Part shown: in pieces, positions 7,939 to 15,695 of the stretch
Position numbering within the stretch: the first letter of the stretch is position 1
Layout: each line of letters starts with the position of its first letter
Source: Prorocentrum cordatum
Taxonomy: Eukaryota > Sar > Dinophyceae > Prorocentrales > Prorocentraceae
Assembly: GCA_963575745.1 (NCBI GenBank)
Contig: CAUYUJ010019906.1
Span: 42,501-67,444, forward strand
DNA length: 24,944 nt
Reading direction: 5' to 3'
The notes under the pieces: generated by a model
Told to the model about the DNA's origin: nothing
Databases searched by the model: none
Seen by the model: the letters and a program-made list of their open reading frames with translations, nothing else
Program-made: the position numbers and the translations under genes

Positions 7939-7943
<5 letters not shown>
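7900..7943 (+). repeat. Split direct repeat, copy B2, right end of the element
   Basis: Perfect second copy of the 44-base repeat. It is followed at once by a TA microsatellite, so the right end of the element is placed at about 7943. Confidence 0.85.

Positions 7944-7973
<30 letters not shown>
7942..7973. repeat. (AT)n microsatellite
   Basis: About 16 AT dinucleotides directly after B2. It overlaps the last two bases of the repeat and may mark a target preference or later slippage. Confidence 0.95.
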
Positions 7974-7975
<2 letters not shown>

Positions 7976-8689
7976 GAGTAGGCCGGGGGGGGAGGGCCCG
8001 GGCCGGTGCCGTACCCCTCCGTGGGGGTATTGGGGGGGTCCCAGGGCTCCCAGGACTGCCCGGGCCCGCTCCCAGACACGCCACGACGCGCCGAGGGCCC
8101 CAAAAATTGCCAAGACAGCCCCCAGAGGCCCCGCACACGCCGAAGATGGCCTCAGGACGGCCGACGACGCCGCCCAAACGCCCCAAGAGCGCCTCCAGAC
8201 CCAGACCCCCTCGAGCCATGAAATTATCCTGGCGAAGGACCCAACCATATGCAGTTGTGAGTATCGCAATTGTGTGTATTTTCTTCGGTGGCGCTCCCGA
8301 TGGGGCCACGAACCGCATGAGGGGTGTGCCGAAATGTGGCGGGGTACACAACGCAAAAGAATATGATAGATCTGATTGCGAGAGAAAGAACGCGGGCGAG
8401 TCAGAGCGCGAGGGAATCTGAGTATGAATGGGTCTGCGCGCGAGTGAATATATTTGCATGAATGCGATCATGGAACCGCCTAGTGTAAGTGTCGAGCATG
8501 CCTGTCCGAACACACGTGACACTGGGCGTGGCCGCCGCAGGCAGCTTCCGCGGGAACCCCGACGGCAGCGTCCGCACGTCGCGACGCCCATGTCGGCACG
8601 CCTCTTGCGAGGATCGCGCCCGCTTTCGGCTCTTCTTTTCCTTCCTCTTTGCCCGCGCACTCCAAAATCCAAGGCTGCGGGCGCAGCGC
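7974..8689. other. Gene-free stretch with repeat fragments
   Basis: No gene is supported. A degenerate run of GCCCCAAGAGCGCC-like units lies near 8095-8200; a related run is at 10930-11070. The start of a family B element (CCCCCTCGAG and a short AT-rich part) is near 8205-8230. A lone diverged unit of the 90-base satellite (8283-8345: TTCGGTGGCGCTCCC, GAGGGGTGTGCCGAAAT) lies about 1.2 kb from the main array. Confidence 0.5.
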
Positions 8690-8946
8690 AGCGCGGAGTC
8701 CCCGCGACGCGCGCTGGTCGCCCCGGGCGGGGTCCCAGCGACGCGCGCGGGTCGTCCGCTGCGCGAAGCAGAGAGAGCTGACTAGCTAACTGGCTGGCTG
8801 ATAGCGGGCAAGTCTCTGACCGCTGGGCAGAGCGACGACGGGCGAACGAGGCGCCGGGCCCCCCGCAGCACGGAGTTCCCGCGACGCGCGCTGGTCGCCC
8901 CGAAAGGGTCCCAGCGACGCGCGCGGGTCGTCCGCGGCGCGAGGCC
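8690..8946. repeat. Two direct copies of an approximately 80-base GC-rich sequence
   Basis: 8690-8770 and 8868-8946 share CCCGCGACGCGCGCTGGTCG and GGGTCCCAGCGACGCGCGCG with few changes. Each copy is itself made of two similar halves built on GCGACGCGCGC. They probably lie in an intron downstream, on the minus strand, of the helicase-like exons. Confidence 0.75.
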
Positions 8947-9008
8947 AAACAATTAGTCGGGCAGTCGAGAGAAGGCGCGGCTCGGGGGAAACGCTCCTCA
9001 GGTAAGGC

Positions 9009-9472
9009 CTCGCGGATGAACTCGGTGAAGCCGAGCTCCCTGGCGAGGGCCGTCGCTTCCCTCCTGCACCGCTTCGCGCGCGCCGCAAACTGCTCCAGCT
9101 GCTTCCGTAAGCCCTGCGGCGGCCCTGCCAGGAAGAACTCGACGCGCGGCGCCCGCATGAGCAGGAGGTCCTCGCGGCGCGTGGCGCGCGAGAGCAGCAC
9201 GTTGAGCTCCAGCCAACAGTCGTCGTCCTCCTTCTTGCCATTCCCTACCTCGTGGCGGCCGCAATCCAGGATCACGCCTGGGCGACGTCGACCGAGGGGG
9301 CAGCGCGCCGGGCAGCCGACGGCCCAGGGCGAGAGTCCACAGGACCGAGAGATGGTCTGGCCGCGGACTGCTCGCGCCCCGGAGGTCTGGCCGCCCCCGG
9401 AACGCCGTTCCCCCGCCCCGTCGCCTTCGCGCATGGTGCGCCCCTGGCACGCCACCGTGGTGATGACCCTGC
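9009..9472 (-). CDS. SF1-helicase-like C-terminal exons, partial
   Basis: Two minus-strand exons, 9472-9425 and 9277-about 9009, join across a 147-base intron to read ITTVACQGRTMREG then VILDCGRHEVGN and WLELNVLLSRATRREDLLLM. This matches the last two motifs of superfamily 1 helicases (motif V with QGRT; motif VI LNVxLSRAxxxxxLLL), as in UvrD, PIF1 or Upf1 relatives; I cannot choose between them. A charged tail follows (LRKQLEQFAARAKRCRREA, GFTEFIREA). The Walker motifs are not in the window. The upstream intron would contain the 90-base satellite array at 9541-10540. The exon 3' end is uncertain; a GC donor after 9009 is possible. It may be part of a live gene or a fragment. Confidence 0.5.
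9278..9424 (-). other. GC-AG intron in the helicase-like gene
   Basis: On the minus strand exon GAAG is followed by GCGACGG and the intron ends in CCCAG before GCGTGATCC. AGGCG occurs at both junctions, a possible 5-base duplication like that of the aldolase introns. The ends share only GCGACG and G-rich sequence as weak inverted similarity. GC donors are common in dinoflagellates. Confidence 0.5.
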
Positions 9473-9540
9473 CGTGCGAGAAATGCGGGGGGGGTGCCGA
9501 AATGGGCGGGGGTGACGCATGCGGGCGGCGGCACTGAGGC

Positions 9541-10540
9541 CTTCGGTGGAGCTCCCTATGGAGCCACGAAACGTGTGAGGGGTGTGCCGAAATCGGTGTG
9601 GGGGACGCATGCGGTTGTGGGCACTGGGGCCTTCGGTGGAGCTCCCAATGGAGCCACGAAACGTGTGAGGGGTGTGCCGAAATGGGTGTGGGGGACGCAT
9701 GCGGCCGCGGGCACTGGGGCCTTCGGTGGAGCTCCCTATGGAGCCACGAAACGTGTGAGGGGTGTGCCGAAATGGGTGTGGGGGACGCATGCGGCCGCGG
9801 GCACTGGGGCCTTCGGTGGAGCTCCCTATGGAGCCACGAAACGTGTGAGGGGTGTGCCGAATGGGTGTGGGGGACGCATGCGGCCGCGGGCACTGGGGCC
9901 TTCGGTGGAGCTCCCTATGGAGCCACGAAACGTGTGAGGGGTGTGCCGAAATGGGTGTGGGGGACGCATGCGGCCGCGGGCACGGGGACTGGGGCCTTCG
10001 GTGGAGCTCCCTATGGAGCCACGAACGTGTGAGGGGTGTGCCGAAATGGGTGTGGGGACGCGTGGCGGCCGCGGGCACTGGGGCGTTCGGGGAGCTCCCT
10101 ATGGAGCCACGAACGTGTGAGGGGTGTGCCGAAATGGGTGTGGGGGACGCATGCGGCCGCGGGCACTGGGGCCTTCGGTGGAGCTCCTATGGAGCCACGA
10201 AGCGTGTGAGGGGTGTGCCGAAATGGGTGTGGGGGACGCATGCGGCCGCGGGCACTGGGGCCTTCGGTGGAGCTCCCTATGGAGCCACGAAACGTGTGAG
10301 GGGTGTGCCGAATGGGTGTGGGGGACGCATGCGGCCGCGGGCACTGGGGCCTTCGGTGGAGCTCCCTATGGAGCCACGAAACGTGTGAGGGGTGTGCCGA
10401 AATGGGTGTGGGTGGACGCATGCGGCCGCGGGCACTGGGGCCTTCGGTGGAGCTCCCTATGGAGCCACGAAACGTGTGAGGGGTGTGCCGAAATGGGTGT
10501 GGGTGACGCATGCGGCCGCGGGCACTGGGGCCTTCGTGTG
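9541..10540. repeat. Tandem satellite, about 11 copies of a 90-base unit
   Basis: Units start at 9541, 9631, 9721, 9811, 9900, 9996, 10084, 10173, 10262, 10351 and 10442, with a partial unit at 10532. Period is 88-96, most often 89-91. Each unit contains CTTCGGTGGAGCTCCCTATG, GAGGGGTGTGCCGAAATGGG and GACGCATGCGGCCGCGGGCA. Since the main period is divisible by three, long frames with a 30-residue repeat open on both strands. Single-base indels between units break any one frame, so I do not call a protein. It appears to lie within an intron of the minus-strand helicase-like gene. Confidence 0.95.
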
Positions 10541-10661
10541 GGAGTGTGCCGTGATGATGATGATGATGATGAGGGGGGAGGAGGCAGCGGGAGGAAGGAG
10601 AACGCGGGGCGCGGGGCACCGTCTCTTCAAAACGAGGACCCAACACCACAGGATGGTTGGG
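10541..10661. other. Short (GAT)n tract and unassigned sequence
   Basis: A short run of seven GAT triplets lies at about 10553-10571. The rest shows no gene or repeat that I can identify. Confidence 0.4.
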
Positions 10662-10825
10662 AAAAAATCATGACGTTTTTTTTTCGCCATTTTCGTCCTC
10701 TGGGGGCCCTCACCGGGCCTCGGGAGCGTCAAAAAACGACTCAGGATGACAAACCGGTCTTGGGGAAGGGGTCGAGAACTCTGGGGTCGACGCAATGAAA
10801 AATTCATTACGTCGGGGGTCTGGGG
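10662..10825 (-). mobile_element. Family B TIR element, slightly shortened
   Basis: Reads AAAAAATCATGACG, then GCCCTCACCGGGCCTCGGGA, ACGACTCAGGATGACAAACC and CATTACGTCGGGGGTCTGGG. It is very close to the copy at 13664-13848 but lacks part of the left TIR. Orientation follows the copy at 17891-18074. Confidence 0.65.
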
Positions 10826-11070
10826 AGGCCCCTCCAAAGGGCCCCAGAAGCCGAAACTCATACATTTTCCGATGGTTTTTGAAGCATGTTTGCGCTCTCG
10901 CATGTTCCGCGCGGTCCCGGACGGCGTCAGAGGCCCTTCAGATCGCTCCAAGACGGCCGAAGAGGCTCCCAAGACAGCCCAGAGACGGCCCAGGAGGCCC
11001 CCCAGATAATTCAAGAGGGCCTCGAGAGCGCCCCAAGAGAGCCCCAAGAGCGACCCAAGAGGGCCTCGGT
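10826..11070. other. Degenerate CCAAGA-rich sequence without a gene
   Basis: From about 10930 a loose array of CCCAAGA/GGCC units of roughly 10-20 bases runs up to the hairpin array. It resembles 8095-8200. No gene is seen. Confidence 0.45.
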
Positions 11071-11635
11071 AAATCGTATTTCCCAGACGGCTTTCCAGGA
11101 ACATGACTCCTTGGGCTTCCACCCACCGCCCCAACCATGTTTCCAATAGGCTTGCCGACAAGGCCAAAAGGGGCCCCTCGGTAAGCCCCCAGAGGACCCC
11201 CTCTTAAGAGAGCCGAACAAATCATGCTCCCGGAAAGCCTCCCGGGAACATGATTCTCGGGTTGCCGCCCTCTGTCCGAACCATGTTCCCTAGGCGCCTG
11301 CCAGGAAAAAAAACGAGAGGTCCAAGCACCGCTACCTGCCCCCACGCTCGGAAACGCGTCAGGCCCCGAAGCCTCCGGAGGCGCCCAACTACAGCCCAAC
11401 AAATCATGTTCCCAGGAAGCCTTCCGGGAACATGATTCGTAAGGCTTCCGCCCCCGGCCCCAACCAGGCGTCCCAATATGCTTGCCAGGCAGTCCCGCAA
11501 TGGGCCCTCATACACGCCATCATGTTACCAGAAAGCTCTCCGATAACATGATTCCTCAGGCTTCCGCTCCCCGCACGCAACATCTATCCCAAAGCGCCTG
11601 TCAAGCAGGACTCGACTGGGCCCTCAAGTACTTTC
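11071..11635. repeat. Four tandem units, each with a conserved long hairpin
   Basis: Hairpins lie at 11071-11107, 11221-11254, 11402-11437 and 11519-11553. The third is best: AATCATGTTCCC pairs with GGGAACATGATT, and the inner GGAAG with CTTCC. In the fourth a C to A change in the left arm is matched by a G to T change in the right arm. Each hairpin is followed by a CTTCCGCCCCC-like stretch, a second motif (CCATGTTTCC or similar) and GGGCCC. Spacing is 118-181 bases. No coding capacity is seen. Confidence 0.75.
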
Positions 11636-11654
11636 CTAGAAGCCCCACAAGGTG

Positions 11655-11703
11655 CTGATGATGACGATGATGATGACGAAGTTGACGATGATGATGATGC
11701 TGC

Positions 11704-11792
<89 letters not shown>

Positions 11793-11870
11793 GTGATGGT
11801 CATCGTGATATTTGTGATGATGCTGACGACGATATCCACGACCACGCTGATGATGATGAGGAGGAGGAGG
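11655..11870. repeat. (GAT)n microsatellite
   Basis: Near-perfect GAT/TGA repeats from about 11655 to 11793, becoming degenerate up to 11870. Frames across it (poly-Met, poly-Asp, poly-His, poly-Ile) are products of the repeat. Confidence 0.95.
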
Positions 11871-12084
11871 ATGACGATGCGGAGACTCCCAAGGGGCCCG
11901 AAGAGGCAACCACGAAGTACCCAAGAGCCCCCTAGAGCTCTCCAAGAGGCCTCCGAAAAACTTCCACCACCCATATCCGAACAGGCATCCAGCAGGCCAC
12001 TGGCCCATCACCCAGGCATGGCGGCCTCAGGTCCATAACCCCAGTTACCAAGACGCTCGGCCTTGGGGAGGGATGCTGAGGGCG
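11871..12084. other. Spacer between two triplet tracts
   Basis: No gene seen. It contains CCCAAGAGCCCCC-type sequence like that at 10930-11070. Confidence 0.4.
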
Positions 12085-12390
12085 AGGACGACGACGATGA
12101 CGACGATGATGGCGATGACGATGACGATGGTGATGATGAAGACGTCGACGACGACGACGATGATGATGGCGATGATGATGACGATGATGATGGTGATGCG
12201 GGTTTCGATAATGACGATGATGGCGATTGCGATGATGACGACGTCGATGACGATGGTGTTGCTGATGGTGGTGGTGATGAGGATGGTGTTGATGGTGATT
12301 GTGATGGTGATGGTGATGATGACGATGCCGATGGCGATGACGATGAAAGTGATGGCGATGAGGATGGCGATGGTGACGATTACGAGGATC
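12085..12390. repeat. Degenerate (GAY)n tract
   Basis: About 100 triplets, mostly GAT, GAC, GGT or GGC. G is kept in first position and T/C alternate in third. It would encode an Asp/Gly-rich stretch on the plus strand. Since GAC repeats contain a CpG at every junction, C to T decay alone could produce the GAT/GAC mixture. I treat it as a microsatellite rather than a gene. Confidence 0.85.
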
Positions 12391-12406
12391 CTAGCTGGAT
12401 CTTGAG

Positions 12407-12425
12407 CGCGCGCGAAGCGCGCGCG
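12407..12425. other. Alternating CG hairpin
   Basis: CGCGCGCG, loop AAG, CGCGCGCG. It is a perfect 8-base stem and could also form Z-DNA. A GT/TA run follows. Confidence 0.7.
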
Positions 12426-12928
12426 ATGGTTCTAGTGTGTGTGTATATATGTATGTCGACAGCTTTTGATTTGTCGTCCAAAATCAGCCTGTATGGGGGA
12501 AGTGCCCGACCTGATCCCAGGGAAGCGGTTCAGACTGCTGGGGCCCACGCAGCGAGCAGCTTGGCGCGACCGGGGCGTCTCCGGCGGGGGCCCTCTCTCA
12601 GGAGGCGGCGGGGCCCTTCGGAACCAATTCCGGGTGCGGCTACTGAGGCAAGTATGGCCGCCCTCCGCGAGCGAGTGCGCCAGAGAGACTTGGCGCGAAC
12701 GAGAGATGGCCCTGCAGGTGGCGTAAGCGGCCGCGGGTGAGGTATACTGCCCCATGAGCGCCGCCCTGCTGGGGCCACCAGATAAGTCCAGTGACAGGTC
12801 CGCCTTTGGCGTGCTGTTTCTTCTTCTTCTTCTCAGAAGCTCCTCCTGGCCTTCGGAGGAAATCCCCTTGTGCCTTCGGGGAATCCCCCAAGGGCTTGTC
12901 GACTTTTCGCCAATCGACTTGTGGGGAT
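12426..12928. other. Unassigned sequence with a weak coding candidate
   Basis: Frames at about 12500-12726 have some protein-like composition (GKRFRLLGPTQRAAW, ASECARETWREREMALQVA then stop), but I recognise no family and cannot show splice sites. A short CTT run lies at 12823-12835. GAGGAAATCCCC and TGTGCCTTCGGGG near 12857 resemble the sequence near 13195. Confidence 0.3.
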
Positions 12929-13111
12929 CGAGCCAGGTAAATCGAGGTCTGTGCAGATAAATCGAGGTAAATTCCGGCAGATCGAGGCACATCTGGGTAA
13001 ATCCAGAGATCTCCAGGGAAAGTTCGAGCAATTCGCGGCCGCTCCAGCGCGAGTCGAAGGACGGCAGACGTCGTTCAGCCTTTCACGAGGGAAGGCTCCG
13101 AACACTTGTTC
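12929..13111. repeat. Family C dispersed repeat, copy 1 (183 bases)
   Basis: Aligns without gaps to 21571-21753 with 14 differences by my count, about 92% identity. It starts CGAGCCAGGTAAATCGAGG and carries internal repeats of AAATCGAGG. No TIRs are visible at the ends. The boundaries are sharp on both sides. Confidence 0.85.
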
Positions 13112-13275
13112 AGAAGGCCTGGGGCCGTCCGAGCCTTCTGAGAACCAGAAGGCGGCGGGGCTTCTCTCTCAGAAGCCCTTGTCTCCTGGCCTGCTGAGGA
13201 AGTTGCCTGTGCCTTCGGGGTAAGGCTCCGAAAGCTTGTCAGAAGGCCTGGGGCCTCCCGAGCCTTCTGAGGAGG
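13094..13275. repeat. Direct repeat of about 52 bases, two copies
   Basis: AAGGCTCCGAA, CAGAAGGCCTGGGGCC and CCGAGCCTTCTGAG occur at about 13092-13143 and again at 13225-13275. The sequence between contains several short CAGAAG / CTTCTG inverted motifs. No gene is seen. Confidence 0.7.
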
Positions 13276-13289
13276 AGCGCCCCTTCTCA

Positions 13290-13476
13290 CCCAGAGATCC
13301 GCTGGCGTGTTTTGTTCGATGCGCGGCCCCCGGAAGTCTCGACCCACTCCCCAGGACTGGCTTTTCATCCTGAGTCGTTTTCCGACGGCCCCGAGGCCCG
13401 GCGAGGGCCCCTTAAGGGCCGAACTTCGCGAGAAAAGCAGCCGTCTCGATTTCGTCAATGCGTTGGATCTCGGGGC
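13290..13476 (+). mobile_element. Family B TIR element, diverged copy
   Basis: Begins CCCAGAGATCC, has the core GACGGCCCCGAGGCCCGGCG, and ends CAATGCGTTGGATCTCGGGG. It shares this CAATGCGTTGGATC 3' end with the copy at 22022-22207, so those two form a subfamily that lost the canonical right TIR. Confidence 0.6.
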
Positions 13477-13663
13477 AGGTCCCCCCCGGGGCTCGCCGCC
13501 AAAGCTCGGCCTCTGGAGCCTGCGACCAGGCCCGCGAGGCTTCTATACGAGGTCGCCTCGGAAGCCTCGGGGCCCTGGGGGCCCCCTCGTTGGCGCGAAG
13601 CCCCACCCAGCGCTGGCGCGGGCGCCCATGCCCCCCCCCGCCCCCTCGAGGGGCAACCCTGGG
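13477..13663. other. GC-rich spacer
   Basis: No gene or repeat recognised. Sequence is C-rich and low in complexity near 13630-13645. Confidence 0.4.
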
Positions 13664-13848
13664 CCCAGACCCCCTCGAGTAATGAAAAAATCATGACGGG
13701 AGGTTTTTCGCCATTTTCGGCCTCTGGGGGCCCTCACCGGGCCTCGGGAGCGTCAAAAAACGACTCAGGATGACAAACCGGTCCTGGGGAAGGGGTCGAG
13801 AATTCTGGGGTCGACGTGATGAAAAAATCATTACGTCGGGGGTCTGGG
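13664..13848 (-). mobile_element. Family B TIR element, left arm of an inverted pair
   Basis: 185 bases from CCCAGAC to GTCTGGG, with TCATGACGGGAGG near one end and ATTACGTCGGGGG near the other. It is the inverse of the copy at 13977-14256. The pair encloses about 128 bases of unrelated sequence and could fold into a large cruciform. Confidence 0.8.
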
Positions 13849-13976
13849 GGGAGGGGCCCCCAGTCGCCCGTTCCCAGACGCCCGCAGCATGGAACAGTTG
13901 GGAGCTGCGACTTTTGTCGTTGTTGTTGCCCCCGGGCTTTCGGCCCCCTGCTGGGGCATCGACACCCAACCGCCCA

Positions 13977-14256
13977 CCCAGCCCCCCCGACGTAATGATT
14001 TTTTCGTTACGTCGACCCCAGAATTCTCCACCCCTTCCCCAGGACCGGTTTGTCATCCCGAGCCGTTTTTTTGACGCTCCCGAGGCCCGGTGAGGGCCCC
14101 CAGAGGCCGAAAATGGCGAAAAACCTCCCGTCGTGATTTTTTCACCCCCAGAGGCGGAAAATGGCGAAAAACCTCCCGTCATGATTTTTTCGCCCCCAGA
14201 GGCCGAAAATTGCGAAAAACCTCCCGTCATGATTTTTTCATTGCTCGAGGGGGTCT
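13977..14256 (+). mobile_element. Family B TIR element enlarged by an internal triplication
   Basis: 280 bases. Compared with the 185-base form it carries two extra 48-base units. The unit (CCCCAGAGGCCGAAAATGGC, then GAAAAACCTCCCGTC and a T run) occurs at about 14098, 14146 and 14194. 185 plus 96 explains the length almost exactly. Right arm of the inverted pair with 13664-13848. Confidence 0.8.
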
Positions 14257-14682
14257 CGGCATCGACTGCCAGCACGGGGCCCGCTGGCCCGCCCCGCCCA
14301 GGGCCGAGTGCTGTTTGGCTATCGGGGGGGCCCACCGTCGATCTCTGCCGGTGGATGTATCGCCGGCCCCAGGCCGACGCTTCACCCCCCATGAGCCCCC
14401 TGACTCCAGATCCGCCCTACTGTGGCTTCTTCTCCGACTGAAAATTGCGTCGGACATCCACTTATAAGAAGCGGAAAGAGTAGGGCGGACATTTCTGCAC
14501 CCAACTTAAAAATTGGGCGGAAATCCACGGAAGCAGGGCGGAAACAGCAACAGAAAAGTAGGGCGGAAATTGGCATCAGCGGGGCTTGCAAAGTAAGGCG
14601 GGGATTCCAAACCCTACTTACGAACTTCCCCAAAGTAGGGCGGATCCGGAGTCGGAGCCGCCCCCCCCCCGATCGTTTCCCC
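14257..14682. repeat. Cluster of AGTAGGGCGGA motifs
   Basis: Between about 14470 and 14650 the motif AGTAGGGCGGA or a one- or two-base variant occurs six times on the plus strand, often followed by AAATT or ATTCC. Inverted forms (TCCGCCCTACT near 14411, CCCTACTT near 14614) flank it. Spacing is irregular (about 25-45 bases). No gene is seen in 14257-14682. A diverged family E repeat lies near 14274. Confidence 0.6.
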
Positions 14683-14867
14683 CCCAGACATCCGACGTCT
14701 CGATTTTTTCGAGACGCGGGCCCCCGACCTCCCGGCCACTGCCCTGGGACCGGCTTTCCATCCCGGGTCGCTTTTTCACGGTCCCGAGGCCCGGCGAGGG
14801 CCCCGAGAGGCCAAAAGCTCTAACAAAAACCTTTGTCTCGATTTTCTCGAGACGCCCGATGTCTGGG
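14683..14867 (+). mobile_element. Family B TIR element, full-length
   Basis: 185 bases. Left end CCCAGACATCCGACGTCTCG and right end GACGCCCGATGTCTGGG are near-perfect inverted repeats. Each end also contains a small TCTCGATTTT/CTCGAGA palindrome. The interior holds GGTCCCGAGGCCCGGCGAGG. No frame of use is seen. This copy, 17185-17372 and 17891-18074 best show the family ends. Confidence 0.85.
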
Positions 14868-15247
14868 CCTGACGCTTCCCCCGGGGGCAGTCGGTCGTCC
14901 CGGTTCCGTCTGAGGCGGCCCTGGGGCCCAGAAGCGGGCCCGAGAGGCCGAGATCAAGCAGGGAGCACGCCCGGACTGCGAAAAACGCATATACTGTGTC
15001 TGGGGAGGCCATTCCTCGGAAACTGGAGCACATACACATTACCAGCGGCGGGCGGTTTTTCAATCCCTGGACTTTTCGAGGGTCAGGGACGACGTCGGGG
15101 TGGTGTGGTGTATGCTTTCGTGCTGCGAAACATGTATACACCAGGGTCCCATCTACACCAGGATCTGCTCCCCAGTGCGAATTTCAACGCAGGGCGAGAA
15201 AAGGCGTCGGTGTATAGAGTTCGATTCACTAATTCCAGGGTCCCAGA
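14868..15247. other. Gene-free stretch with an imperfect hairpin
   Basis: No gene is recognised. TGGTGTATGCTTTCG (15106-15120) pairs imperfectly with CGAAACATGTATACACCA (15125-15142). I looked for a tRNA around AGTTCGATTCACT near 15215 and found no matching arms. Confidence 0.4.
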
Positions 15248-15412
15248 CCCCAGACGTCATACTTTTGTCACAGCGCGGACCTCTGGAGGTCTCGACTCAT
15301 GCCCCGGAACTGTAGCTTCTCCTCCCGAGTTTCTCCTGTTGCGGTCCCAAGGCCCAGCGAGGACCCCCAGAGCCCGAACATGGGGAGCAACCCTCCCTCG
15401 TGCTTTTTGGTT
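15248..15412 (+). mobile_element. Family B TIR element, diverged, right end lost
   Basis: Starts CCCAGACGTCATAC and follows the family core with many changes (GTCTCGACTCATGCCCC, GGTCCCAAGGCCCAGCGAGG). The right TIR is not found. It runs into a short coding-like segment at 15430. Confidence 0.5.
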
Positions 15413-15429
15413 CGCCTCTCGCGCGCAGC

Positions 15430-15560
15430 CGGCGAGGAAGGGGAGCAAGGCGAGCAAGGAGGCCCCGAGCGCCGACCCCGACGCCGACACGTCCGCGGAT
15501 CAGCAGGCGCCCAGCCACGATTCGCTGCCGGGCGAGAAGGACGAGGACTCGTCCCCCTGA
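15430..15560 (+). CDS. Possible 3' exon of an unknown acidic protein
   Basis: After a pyrimidine-rich stretch and CAG, a frame runs ARKGSKASKEAPSADPDAD to PGEKDEDSSP and a TGA stop at 15558-15560. Composition (Lys, Ser, Asp, Glu) resembles a real disordered C-terminus more than a chance frame in GC-rich DNA. I do not recognise it and cannot find upstream exons; a family B element lies directly before it. Confidence 0.25.
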
Positions 15561-15695
15561 GGGCCCTCGGCAGCTCCAGCAGCCGGGCGCGCCTCGCCCG
15601 CAGCCGGCGCCGCCACCGCAGGTGCCCGCCTATTGCGCCGCCTCCGGCGCGCGCACGCCTGCCGTCGAGGCTGCGCGGCGGCGCCAGCCTCCGCG

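Larger units (their letters stand above)
2445..7943 (+). mobile_element. DIRS/PAT-like tyrosine-recombinase retrotransposon, 5' end lost in gap
   Basis: Gene order is Gag, RT, RNase H, DNA methyltransferase, tyrosine recombinase, followed by a B1-A2-B2 repeat arrangement (7764-7807, 7808-7899, 7900-7943). This order and the overlapping recombinase frame are typical of the DIRS order, and split direct repeats are typical of its PAT and Ngaro branches. The methyltransferase favours a DIRS/PAT affiliation over Ngaro. No integrase of the DDE type and no LTRs are seen. One frameshift in ORF2 (3841-3847) is the only break visible in about 5.1 kb of coding sequence, so the copy is recent or is decoded by recoding. 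Confidence 0.8.

Noticed and set aside
7902-9893. 663-residue minus-strand open frame with 30-residue repeats
   Set aside because: It is created by the 90-base satellite, whose period is divisible by three. Single-base indels between units break the frame, and the same repeat is open in several frames. Only the helicase-like exons inside it have independent support.
9541-10540. CRISPR array
   Set aside because: Units are contiguous 90-base repeats without unique spacers, in a eukaryotic setting.
10684-10705. Relic dinoflagellate spliced leader (CCATTTT and GGC/CTC in family B)
   Set aside because: The match is short and interrupted, lies inside the TIR element, and is not followed by a coding sequence.
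11655-12390. Poly-Asp, poly-His or poly-Met proteins
   Set aside because: Pure triplet microsatellites. Every frame is open because the repeat has no stop, and there is no flanking protein-like sequence.
12929-13111. Family C as a conserved short protein (frame containing GKSRSVQINRGKF)
   Set aside because: Between the two copies 14 base changes cause about 10 amino-acid changes, so there is no sign of selection on this frame.
15160-15235. tRNA gene suggested by AGTTCGATTCACT
   Set aside because: No acceptor, D or anticodon stems can be paired around it.
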